Assembly (NCBI GenBank): GCA_027382625.1
Contig: JAJKFJ010020921.1
Location: 186,001 to 250,000, forward strand
Reading direction: 5' to 3'
From: Tetmemena sp. SeJ-2015
Taxonomy: Eukaryota > Ciliophora > Spirotrichea > Sporadotrichida > Oxytrichidae
DNA: 64,000 bases
A program made the position numbers and the translations under genes. The notes below the pieces were generated by a model, which ran no database searches, had not been told where the DNA came from, and saw only the letters and a list, made by a program, of their open reading frames with translations. Below, piece after piece: positions 47,940 to 57,951 of this stretch; positions within the stretch are counted from its first letter, which is position 1, and the number at the start of each line of letters is the position of its first letter.

Positions 47940-48560
47940 AACTCCAGCGGAGGGCAACTGTCCTGCGAGCTGCTTGTAACCTAAGAGTTCCTCCAAGTAC
48001 TGCTATAACTTGCCTACTTCTTCTCACTTAATCTGATGAAGATTTTCCGCTAGGTCTAAAATAAATATTTAAATCAAAACTTAAGAGCTGACATGAGAGT
48101 GCGAGAGGTTTGTGGCATCATTAGGGCTCTTAGACTCGGCTAAACTAGCGTTGAAGTGTTTCCTTGGCCCAGTTGATCATGGCTAAAACTCTATCCTTGC
48201 GCAGAGGCATGATTACAACCTAGATCTTTTCTTAGTGAGGTGGGGCTCGTCATACTGAAAAATTGGAGATATGAAAGTTTCCTTGAAGGCTTCAAAGTAA
48301 AGTCTTACATTCTTCAGCTATACGATTTTCTATATTGGATATTGAACTCACACGTTGATGTTTTTTCTTTTTAGGTGATTTAGAATTTGTTCTTTGATGA
48401 ACTCATATAATTTTATTATTGATGACATCCTATTCTCCATCTAAGTTGCGCCCGATGAAGTATACATTTGCACTGGTCAGCTTGGGCTTTTAAGCGTTGT
48501 AATATCAAACAAGAAAATCTTAAAGCTCCTTTTATTCCTAATCCCATCACTTACTGTCTG
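47940..48560 (-). CDS. candidate multi-MDS gene, unknown product
   Basis: The - strand pieces in order are: LTSANVYFIGRNLDGEQDVI and YEFIKEQILNHLKRKNINV (about 48345-48500), FEAFKETFISPIFQYDEPHL (about 48230-48295), IMPLRKDRVLAMINWAKETL (about 48150-48215), SLAESKSPNDATNLSHS (about 48100-48150) and EEVGKLQQYLEELLGYKQLA with GQLPSAGVINEGGS (about 47930-48020). They are charged and helical and end without a clear stop. The frames differ and the IES borders are unsolved. No family is recognised. Confidence 0.4.
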
Positions 48561-48564
48561 CAAT

Positions 48565-49360
48565 TTCAAGCCAGTGTAGCTTATAAATTTAGATTTTAGG
48601 GCTTCAACCTCTTAGTTATTTGTCGAATTAAGCATATATATAAATTAAAATATTCCATAACCCACATCAAGTAAATAAAGCGGTTTATAAAGAAAGGAAA
48701 GCTCTCTAGATGAAGGGAATTCTTAGGCATCATTGTCATGGATAGATAAAATACACTATGATCTTTCCCAAGAATTCATAATTTCAGAAATATAAAGAGT
48801 GAGATTCGTTATTTCTCTTCTTCAAAAGAAATCTAGAATGAATGTGACTCAAAACACTAGTCGGATTGTTATCAATTTGAAAAAGAATATTTAAAGCTCT
48901 CAGATAAGAGACGAAATCCCTCTAATCCACTATTTCTAATAGCGAAAGGACATATGTTTATACTTAAAATTATTAAAGATAGAACAGAGTTACTGATAAG
49001 AAGGGATAGGAGTAAAATCTTTTTTCTTAAGACGAGGGATAATAGATGATACATGTGAAGAAGTTCGATAGAGAAAGGAGGGACAACTTCAGCATGAAGA
49101 ACTTAATCAGTCTTAATTCTCAATAATTATTTTAAAGTAGTTTAAAATTTTACTCCTCGCTCTTTCACTGATAACTTCGATCAGAATGATTTTTTCAAAT
49201 CCTATCTAAAAAGTTTAAATTAATAAAAATTATCTCTTTGCAATAATTTACGCCTGCTTAGGAGAGTAATTTATTAAATTTAAGCATTTAAAGTATCTAA
49301 AACTTAAAATAAATTAATTTTAGTTAGATCGCTAAAAGATAATGCCTTCAACTTTTTATT
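48565..49360. other. AT-rich stretch, no confident gene
   Basis: About 0.8 kb. No readable protein on either strand. Confidence 0.4.
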
Positions 49361-49369
49361 GAATGTAAA

Positions 49370-49810
49370 ATTAATGTGAGAGGCACCACATCGAGGACTT
49401 CAAATTTATGATTCTAAGAGGTGACATCACTGACAAAATCTAACAAACTAGTGAATTACACCTCGGGCGCCAGAGGATCTACCTTATTTAATAAATAATC
49501 TTTATACTAAGTCTCTAGGTCAATGCTGAAGAAGACAGAAATATATGGTCTCTGCAGCAGTGACGAACGTAACGATTATAATGTCAGGAGAGATAGCATC
49601 ATCATCACCCGATTACTGTGTCCTAATTTAAGAGGTCGAATTTCTTAAATTTGTAAACTTCGGAGGGTAAATACTTGAAGTAATCTTGCTTTGTTACTTC
49701 AGTTTGACCAACCCGTATTCTATTCTGGGTGTCAAACTGAATCGTTCTAAAGTATCACTTGCAAGGTTTTCCTCTTCATTGCAAGCAGCCTGCCTGCATT
49801 TTTCTCAAAC
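49370..49810 (+). CDS. candidate coding segments, unknown product
   Basis: The + strand reads ERHHIEDFKFMILRGDITDK with QQTSELHLGRQRIYL (49376-49490), then LKKTEIYGLCSSDERNDYNV and RRDSIIITRLLCPNLRGRIS (49525-49680), then in another frame SLTNPYSILGVKLNRSKVSL (49705-49800). The composition (charged, balanced) and the elevated GC favour coding. An AT-rich piece at 49485-49520 and the frame change near 49665-49700 would be IESs. No domain is recognised. Confidence 0.45.
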
Positions 49811-50092
49811 TTTTAGTTATTTTTTACTTTATATTATTAAATAATAAGTAATATTTATGAGTATTATATTGCGGTTCCTTCTTTCTACGCGCTATTAAAG
49901 AGTGTGATCACCAATTCAGTCACTTTATAATTTAAAATTAGGAAATAGAAGTTAGATAAGATAAGAATTAAATCATTCCAAGGATGATAATCGACTATAC
50001 CAATTAAATTAAACCACTCCTTTTAATTACAGCCAGAAAAAACAAAGTTTGAGGGCAAACTTAAATTTTTATTCCTCTTATCTTTTTAAAAA

Positions 50093-50287
50093 TTATAGTT
50101 TACTAGATCGTCTATTTGTGTCTCTAAAATTGCAAAAGTAGATTCCATATTTGCCAATTTGAGCTCTAAATGGTGAGTGAAGTTCCTCAAGCCTAGGATT
50201 GAAATTGCCGGAAAAATAATAATCTAGGTGAATTTTTGTTAGACCCTGTGAGACTAAAAGTAGTAGAGTCAGATAAATATTTTTCAT
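50093..50287 (-). CDS. possible signal-peptide-bearing first MDS
   Basis: ATG 50287 on the - strand opens MKNIYLTLLLLVSQGLTKIH, a typical signal peptide, followed by DYYFSGNFNPRLEELHSPF. It lies just past the end of the - strand secreted-type gene at 50.4-51.5 kb, in the same orientation, so it could be the start of a third family member or an unrelated secreted protein. The frame soon runs into AT-rich DNA. Confidence 0.35.
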   Translation of the reverse strand: MKNIYLTLLLLVSQGLTKIHLDYYFSGNFNPRLEELHSPFRAQIGKYGIYFCNFRDTNRRSSKL

Positions 50288-50438
50288 TTTAAATTGGCAT
50301 GTTACTGAGCATTTATGTTTATCATATTATGATTTAATATAAGTTATTAGAGATTCCTATATTTATAAATAATCTTATAATGTAAAATTAAATTTGAATG
50401 AATGGTAGTTTCAATAACTTGAATGAACTCTTGCTTCA

Positions 50439-51470
50439 TCATTAGTGCTTGCACAACTTCATCATAATCAGCTGCTGAGTTTTATAAGAATCCCTCGCTA
50501 GTATAATAACATAAAATCTTAGCCATATATTTTGTGTATGATCAAAGATTAGCTCATTCGTCTTTTGCTCTTCATCTAGAATGACTGAGTTGCATTTAGT
50601 GGAGATGCCAGTGTAATCAGCAGCAGTGAAGTTGCGAGCAATGAGACCATGTTGAAGGTTAAGAATGGTTGAGGGAGTGGAGGTCTACATGTCGAACTGA
50701 GGAGTCACCCTAGTCAGAAACATATTCAGATCGTCAAAAAATGTAAAGTAGCTGTAGGCTTCAGTAGGAGTCTGAATCATCAATTGGAACTGGTGGTACA
50801 TCTCTTCAAATAGTAAAGTGCACATATCAATTTTCTGATTTATTTTTCAGAGGGCATCCACTCGATTGAAGTCTCACCGAGGTAGGAATTTATTCCATAG
50901 GACTGGTTTTAAATTGTATCTAGTAAGTTTTTGAGAGATATCTACAAGCCTAAGTTATTTAAGGAAAGCAATTTAAATTTAATACTTCTTTTAAGTTAAT
51001 TTTGCACTAGTGTAGAGACTTGCTATTGAATAGACTAGGACTCTGCGAGTAAAGTCCATTACCTGATCCACGTTATTAGTGAAATTTAAGGGAAGTTTCA
51101 CTGTCACTAGATACAAAGCTCTGTTGCTGTCTGAATCTTGGTAAAACAAAGGAGCTAAGATTGGACTGAGCCGTTAAAATCTAAGTCGTAAATGTAATAG
51201 TGTGGCTAGATTAAATTGATAGTGCTGTTATTGTTGTAGAATGATACGTTTGCCCAAGCGTTATAAGGTAGAGTGACGTTTGACCAGGTTGTATTGTCAT
51301 CTTCCACAACTTGGTTAATTATATGATTAAGACAATCTTAAGATTGAGCTCTGATCCCATTTAAAGGATTCACATCTTCAGTGTCCTAGTTGTTGTCTTA
51401 AGAAATTTGCTCAGTTAAATCTAATGAGAGCTAATCAATTTTTTTAAATTGCTCCTCTATTTTCTCTCAA
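50439..51470 (-). CDS. secreted/surface-type protein, paralogue B
   Basis: The - strand reads IEEQFKKIDQLSLDLTEQIS (helical), a Cys-containing stretch QSQDCLNHIINQVVEDDNTT with WSNVTLPYNAWANVSFYNNN, then after a 14-bp IES YQDSDSNRALYLVTVKLPLN and DFTRRVLVYSIASLYTSAKL. After an AT-rich insert it reads INSYLGETSIEWMPSEK and a long uninterrupted piece (50480-50835) with FEEMYHQFQLMIQTPTEAYS, FTFFDDLNMFLTRVTPQFDM and TGISTKCNSVILDEEQ, ending at TGA 50439. Asn-x-Ser/Thr sites are frequent, as in extracellular proteins. The W-x2-V-x2-P block and the DSN-x-RAL block match the neighbouring gene at 52.5-53.6 kb in order and spacing. No N-terminal signal was found; the first MDS is missing. No database family is recognised. 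Confidence 0.6.
51142..51155 (-). other. IES, 14 bp, pointer TTA (TAA on + strand)
   Basis: TAA at 51142-51144 and 51156-51158. Excision joins NGSVQS to YQDSDSNRAL in frame. The pointer is only 3 bp, so the exact borders are less sure. Confidence 0.45.
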
Positions 51471-52499
51471 GAGGATTCATTAGCAAAGACATCACTATGA
51501 TTTTCTTAGTTGTGGTGGGATCTCTAAAACTATTCATGACGTCTTCGTCTTTCTTCAAATTTAAAAACAAAAAATTATCTCCTAAAAAATATAGTAAATT
51601 CTTCATCGCTGAAATTTTATTTTTTATCAGACTCGTAAAATAACTGACATTAATTTCTCTTAACAATTTTATCTTTGCTCGCTCCATCTGTTTGTAAAAT
51701 AATATTTCGAATATATAAGTTTGCGTGGTGTCTGAATCTCATTTCAGAGCTAAAACAGATCATGCTCCCTTCGGATTGTGGCAAGTTTTCTGGAACTTAC
51801 TCTCTAGGTCTATGTGTAGCCCAGAACTCTTTCCTTTCCTCTCTGGTTTGTTCCTTTCTATCTTAAAACTTTTCGGCGATCCAATCTGATATCTGTATAT
51901 TTTGATCCCAAGAGCCTTAGCTTATATTAGGTTACTATGAGTTTTTAAATCTAAAATTGTGAGGTCTCATGAGCCTTCTGAATTTATCTGGCTTAAATTC
52001 AGGGTATTCTTTAAAAACCTTAGCCCATTAATCAAAAGATTATCTTTATAAACAAAGATCCTAGGTTTATAGATCAAGATTCTATAGATTATTCACTAAA
52101 TAACACTATGATAAAATAAATATGCACCAAATTATTTGGTGAACTGTTCTGCCCTTATTTATGCTTCCTCAGATAGCTGAGCAATATTTTATTGAATACT
52201 ACTGTGCGAAGAAGTTCTATAATTTAGCTCTACGAGGATGAACGGATGTTTGTGAGATGAGAGGCGCCGGCGCAATGACGGAGAGACAGGTTAAGTAGAC
52301 TTTCATTTATATAATATTTAAGACTATAATTAACTTACTATGAGAGAGAGTGTAAATTAAGAGATAATTTGATATTTCGCTTAAGAACCATTGCAATATT
52401 ATCTCCACTGCGATTATTATTTTGGATAGATTAATTTACTACTTAAAGTTGACTTCTTGAATAGACAGAGTAAGATATAATCTTGGTTATTATAGAGAA

Positions 52500-53610
52500 A
52501 TAGACTTTGGGGCATAAAAATATATCAGGTAATTAAGGACTATTGAATCTATACAAGAAGTCCTTTCGAGAGAGAAGTTCTCTTTCAAATTATTCAGCTT
52601 CAGATGTAACCCAAGAACGCATTGGAAATATAAATTCAATTTAAGTGGTAAAATAGGATCAAAGAAGGAGTCATCATGCTTCAACTTTCCGGCTGAGAAC
52701 GAGAAAGTCTGAGCAGAGCATTGAGTTTTTACGTCCTTGAAGTCTTCATCAGTCAAGGTACTCTCTAAAAGTCCTTCCTCGATCTCAAAACCACAAAGAA
52801 GGGTTCAATCATCTCGATGTAGGCCAGCTCCTTAGTCGACTGGTCGAAAAGTAAGATAGTTCTTAAATTGAAACTCAATGAAATTAGATTGAGATGCTCT
52901 TGATATCCTATTTATCATTGCTACGGTCAACTCAAAATGCGTGGTACATAGTGGGTGCCTTTGACTTGTCCCAGATCACTTTTTTGTCTCTAAGATATCT
53001 GGTCTGCTTTCCTTCTTCGTACTTTAGCTTATCAATGTAATCCTTAAGCTTTATCACCTCAGGCAGAGTTTCAATTGACAAAGCTAATTTTATTTTAATT
53101 TTAGTGATCTCCTGGCACTAGCCTTTCCAACTACACTTCTGCTTGCGGTTTGAGAAGTCAGTGTAGTAATTGCATTGAGTCTTTTCGGTAAGAGGGAAGA
53201 TTGCAGTCACCATCGACAGAGCTCTGTTTCCATTGGAATCGATAAAAATTTAATCTCTAAGTGTAATTTTTAATGATGTACTTGTTTAAGGTCATATCTG
53301 CGAAGGTCTCAAGTACCTTAGTTTCCCAATCCAGAAAGTAAACATCTGTAGTCACCTCCGAATTTTCAGGCACGCTCACTTTAAGCCACTTTGACTTGTC
53401 TTCAGCATTAATCAAGATGCTACTCTCATCAAACATTTAAATGCTAATGCATGCATTAGCACTTAATTAATCATCTTGGAGAACATCAAGCATGGCTTTA
53501 TCAAGATTAGTCTTTTGATCTTGAAGTTTGCTGCCTATTTCTTGCATTTTCTCTATAAGCTGAGTCACCAAGGAGCACAGAAGTACTGAAGTCTGCACCA
53601 AGAGGTTCAT
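52500..53610 (-). CDS. secreted/surface-type protein with signal peptide, paralogue A
   Basis: ATG 53610 on the - strand opens MNLLVQTSVLLCSLVTQLIE, a likely signal peptide, then a helical stretch KMQEIGSKLQDQKTNLDKAM and NACISIQMFDESSILINAED, then KSKWLKVSVPENSEVTTDVY and FLDWETKVLETFADMTLNKY. After a small frame change near 53255 it reads IDSNGNRALSMVTAIFPLTE, KTQCNYYTDFSNRKQKCSWK with CQEI, and KLKDYIDKLKYEEGKQTRYL. Further pieces (QSTKELAYIEMIEPFFV; EEGLLESTLTDEDFKDVKTQ) extend to about 52500. Cys-rich and secreted features suggest an extracellular or surface protein. It is a divergent paralogue of the gene at 50.4-51.5 kb. The 3' end is not fixed. Confidence 0.65.
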
Positions 53611-53614
53611 TCCG

Positions 53615-54605
53615 TTTTATGTAGATGAAATTTAAAATTTAATATTGTCCCAAACGACTTAAGTATGCAACTGGATGCTATAATTAAGCACATGAAGGTT
53701 CTCTATCAATTCATGAATCAAATGAAAAACTCCACTTTTCATCAAATTATCATACATAGCAGACATTTGAATTCAATGTTGAGCATTGGAAAAAAAACTT
53801 CTTTTATAATAAGTGAAGAGTAAAATCGCTCCCATTCTAGCCAGCAATCATTAGGAACTATAGGAAGATGTTGAGCTCCACTTCTTAAGAGCGATTGCTA
53901 TCCCGGACTCCCTCTCGCTCTAAGTATGTCTAGTGTAAGCGAGATAGGTTTTCTAAGTCACCCAAAGGTAAATAGCCACTAAGTGAATCTTCTACAGTCA
54001 GAGAAAATTAAAAACATTAAATTCGATAACTTCATTAAAGAAGGAGTGATTAATACTGGCAACCAGTCAGAGAGAATAAGGATCTTTCAAAGGCCACATT
54101 CCAGTTAACTTCTGAATTTACACACTCAGAACTCAAACATATCAACTATTAAAAGACAACTGGGCATGCATTTATTATCAAATTTACAAAAATTCGAATA
54201 TATTAAATCATCTCGCAGTAAGGCTATGAATTTTTACGAAGACTAAAACATGAACTCTCTCAAATTTGACTAAAGGTAGCTACTCAAGACATAGCGAAAT
54301 AACCCAAGGGTATTTCTAATTCTTCACAAACTCCTAAACAATATTTATTAATTGTTTGGAGCTAAACAGAGGATGAGATCTAAAATACCTACTAATCACA
54401 GTAAGGAGAGGATGAATAAGCGATCACTTTAATCACAGAATTAAGATCAAGTCTTCTGCTTCTACCCAAAGAATAATAAAAAGTTTAAAAATATAGCTGA
54501 AAAATAAGTAATCTAAGCAATGAAGAGACAGATTGCTTCTATCTAGTACACCACCAACTTTATCTATTTAAATCCATTGATTTTTGTTTAAAGAGTAATA
54601 GACAG
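53615..54605. other. AT-rich stretch, no confident gene
   Basis: About 1 kb between divergently oriented genes. No readable protein. It would hold the promoters of the - strand paralogue A and the + strand coiled-coil gene. Confidence 0.4.
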
Positions 54606-54610
54606 AAGCT

Positions 54611-55165
54611 ATGACTACAGAAAGGAGCGGCCAACAAGTAAATATTTAAATTAGTGATCAGATTCATCAGAAAGTGGCAGCTCAGGATCATTAGATTTTC
54701 TAAAATGTGCTTTCAAGTTACTCTAACAACCTAATAATACCCAATAAATTTGTGTTTATAATTGGTACATAACAACCTTGGAAATTAAAATTTTACTACG
54801 AATCAGAGCTGGCTTGGCGTGGAGCCTCACTGAAAATACCTTTTTCAGAAGCACTTTGAGATCCAGCAGCACAAATAGGAAATCAAGAGTTAAGTGGAGT
54901 AGTACAAAGCTCTCTAAGAACAGGAACAAGAAGTGTCCACTTTCAAACCTAACAGCCAAGTTGGATTCAACTAAATCTTATATAAATAATTAAATGGCAG
55001 ATGAGATTGAGAGAAACTTGCTATGGAAAAGAATAAGCACTAGAATATGCATTCTTGGCCATTTTCATTTCTTTGTTATAGAAATATAGATTATGAATGT
55101 AGAGCAGGCCAAAGAAGAACTTGAACACTGCACCTTCACCTAAAACATTGATAAAAATAAGTTTA
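54611..55165 (+). CDS. coiled-coil protein, partial
   Basis: ATG 54611 opens MTTERSGQQVNIQISDQIHQ KVAAQDHQIF. A second piece reads KHFEIQQHKQEIKSQVEQYK and ALQEQEQEVSTFKPNSQVGF (54855-54970), a strong coiled coil with many TAA/TAG Gln codons. A third reads MNVEQAKEELEHCTFTQNID (55093-55155). The EECTFKPxI-like turns are common in ciliate coiled-coil proteins of the cortex and cilia, but this is only resemblance. The frames differ, so at least two IESs are present. The gene may continue into the + strand gene that starts at 55370. Confidence 0.5.
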
Positions 55166-55369
55166 TTAAAATTATTAATTGAATACAAGAAAGAAAACTT
55201 GTATTAGATCCTACAAACTGATTACAGCTAGCTCAATTAATTTAGGTTAAATAATTTTATTTACTGAGTGATCTTTAAATATTCGAGTTGTAGAAGTGAT
55301 TTCTGAAAATCTTTGTCACTTCTTTTTTGTAATTCTTAAAAGAAAGGGAAAAGAAGTTGAGAGTTTAGA

Positions 55370-57700
55370 ATGGACAGAGAGAACATTATTTACCAGGATG
55401 TGGAGTTACCTTCTTACAGGCCTGAAGGGTATGTGGCTAAGTAGAATATGCTGCCTGCCTAACAAGATAAGTTACAATCATGAGAAAATTAACCATGAGT
55501 CTAATTCGCTTCACAGAGAGATCGCCACTATGTCTTTGAGAGCTATTGCTGCTCTAAACCTCCCTAGTCGCAAGTCAGTGGACTTTGGGTAGAAGATGCC
55601 TCCTCTCCTTAAGCTATCTATGAAGAATCCGGATTGAGTTTATTTCAATCCTCGCTTCACAAGTTAACCAGCTTGCTGCCACAATGGATACACCCTCTAT
55701 TAGAGGAAAGCAATTGGAGCAAACTATCAGTAGTCGCATCTGCCAGGCAACTACTTGATAGAGCGTTATATAAACAGAAAGATCATAGATGACTCAGACA
55801 AGTTCGATAGAAATCACTGCAGCTTTGAGGTTGAAGTGTTCAGAATCATTGATGACGAGGGTAAGGTCCAAGCTTATAGGATCTACCACGCCGCACACAA
55901 AGATGATTACAACTTCTACTAGAAGATATTACTCTTTGATAAGAAGTAAAAGGCTATGTTGGATAGAGGGGAGCGATTGCGACCGCAGGAGGATAAGAAG
56001 AAAAGAATAGAGTAACCAAACTGCTTGCCACTCAGTGATTAAGCTCAGAAAAGTTTCAAAAGTATCATTGAGACCTTTGAAAACAACCCTCATATCAAAA
56101 GGAGGGAGGAACGATAGGGATAGCAACTCATGATTACTAATGGTGAAGAGCAACAAAATCAGGTTACCTTAGTTTCTTACACTTAAGAAAATAGAAACTA
56201 GGATATTGATATTTATGAGGGAGGGGGATGTCGTATGATGAGAAATAAGCGCAATTTATATGAATGAATAGAGCTTAAAGGTACCTTTAAATGGAAAGGT
56301 CTAGGATACTGATGAGACACAATCTGGAAAATCAATTGAGAAAAATATTTACTAACGAGATGGAAATCAAAGTAATCAAGATATCAAATGAATCCGGTGA
56401 AAGCGATCATCTAGATGAGTTCTTTAAAAAGGAGAGAGAGAAAAAAAAACCCTCTGAAGAATAAAGAAAATCTTGATCCTAATCATCTAGTTGTGGTAGT
56501 TGCGCCAATCTCAAAACAGGTTACAATAAAGATGGAAACTTTATTAGAAATGCTTATTTAATTTATTTGCAATAGGTTTTGAGAGATAAAGAGAGAGTTG
56601 ATATGACTTAGTTGAAACTCTTTGCAGAGGGTACTTTCAATTCACTTAGTGAATTAGTTATGAGGTGTTTATGCTTAGAGTGTATATCCCAGAAGCCACT
56701 CAAATGCTGACTTTCGAGGTGATTTTAATGCCTAAGGAGTATATTTATGGGAACGATGATGAGATGCTATATCGTAGCTTAGATCATTGCTTCAGAGCAG
56801 TTATAAAAATCTTTAATCTCTACATCAAACATATCATCTTCACAACTAAGAAAGGACTTGCTTTTGTGGAAGTTGAGAGACAAATAACCAATAACAAAAA
56901 TCCTGATATCGTCTTTCGAATGTGTTTCCATAACTACACTTACAAGATTCTTGATTTCATGGCTAAGTAAACTCCAAGAGACCTTGTCACTAATCAAAAC
57001 TTAGTGAACTATGAACAGGCAGAGATGGTCTACTATTAGTTGCTTTCTCTTTGCTTATTCTCATTAGATTATATCACCATTACTCTGGAACTGATTCAAT
57101 ATCTGGCAGAGTCTCAATAGAACTATGAGTCTCTGTAGCTCATTTAAACTTACAGGGAGATTTTTAACAGTGACCCTAGTCACCTCCCGCTCTGGAACTT
57201 CGACTAAGTGGAGTTGCCTTTCTTCAACTTCTACGACTAAGGCTAGTAGATAGTTTACAGAAATCAGTAGCGAAAGAAGCGAATTTAATCTTCAAAGACT
57301 CTGGTGGATTTACTAGCCACTGCAATCAGTCATGAGAATAAAAAGGTGGACTACCTTCTCTATCGAATGCAGAAAAATATTTCAGAGGGCAAGAGTATCC
57401 TTGGCTAAGGTTTCAACCTGAGCAAGAAACCATAGATGTACAAGGACCTGATTTATAACTAACTGGAGAGATTGACAAATCAGATAAAGATAAGTGGCTA
57501 TTCATTTGGCTTGGGAATGCTTAGCTCAAACAATTGTCAATCCAAAATGTGCCCTAAAATGGATTTTCTATGCGTCTTAAGCAGAAAAAGAAGAAGAAGA
57601 GTCTTTTGAAAAGAAAATGATAGACGAAATAGCGCAACACTGTCTCATTTTCAGTAGGAAGATGTTTAAGGCAATTGAGAAAATAGCTGAATTTATTTGA
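55370..57700 (+). CDS. large multi-MDS gene(s), unknown product
   Basis: ATG 55370 opens MDRENIIYQDVELPSYRPEG YVAKQNM. Then come SLHREIATMSLRAIAALNLP and, after a 21-bp IES, NPRFTSQPACCHNGYTLYQR, HLPGNYLIERYINRKIIDDS, FEVEVFRIIDDEGKVQAYRI, and a Lys/Glu/Gln-rich stretch to about 56230. A second block runs from MERSRILMRHNLENQLRKIF (56293) through LKLFAEGTFNSLSELVM and, after an 11-bp IES, LRVYIPEATQMLTFEVILMP, a 300-codon uninterrupted frame (LAESQQNYESLQLIQTYREI, NQQRKKRIQSSKTLVDLLAT) and, after a final frame change, KWIFYASQAEKEEEESFEKK to TGA 57698. The composition and the two phased IESs make coding certain in my view. The family is not recognised, and one or two genes could be present. 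Confidence 0.65.
55626..55646 (+). other. IES, 21 bp, pointer AATCC
   Basis: AATCC at 55626-55630 and 55647-55651. Excision keeps the frame and removes the only in-frame TGA, joining LSMKNP to RFTSQPACC. Confidence 0.7.
56658..56668 (+). other. IES, 11 bp, pointer TTATG
   Basis: TTATG at 56658-56662 and 56669-56673. Excision shifts the frame and joins NSLSELVM to LRVYIPEATQ. It is one of the shortest candidates here. Confidence 0.6.
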
Positions 57701-57951
57701 ATTACTCTTTAAAATATTCTCCTATATAATTGCTGATGATAGCAGCTTAATTTATAAGATTAAAGATAGATGTAGTATTAAAGTTTAGAATATTAAAAAT
57801 AGAATGAATTCTTACATGGATATGAGTGACAACGAACACATCTCACGATCTAAGTCAAATTTGCGATAATATTATTAGCTAAAAGAACTTTTTCTCCAAC
57901 AAAAGTAAGCTATTGCTTCGATTTGGATTAACTTTATTTATGTAGAATGGG

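Noticed and set aside
53250..53262. 7-bp IES with pointer TTA in paralogue A
   Set aside because: The phase works (NYTQ to IFIDSNGNRAL), but a 7-bp insert with a 3-bp pointer is too short to tell from an indel or a sequencing error, so it is not listed as a feature.
55483..55505. CATGAG direct repeat as a pointer
   Set aside because: The two copies are in different codon phases relative to the frames to be joined. The true junction upstream of SLHREIATMS remains open.
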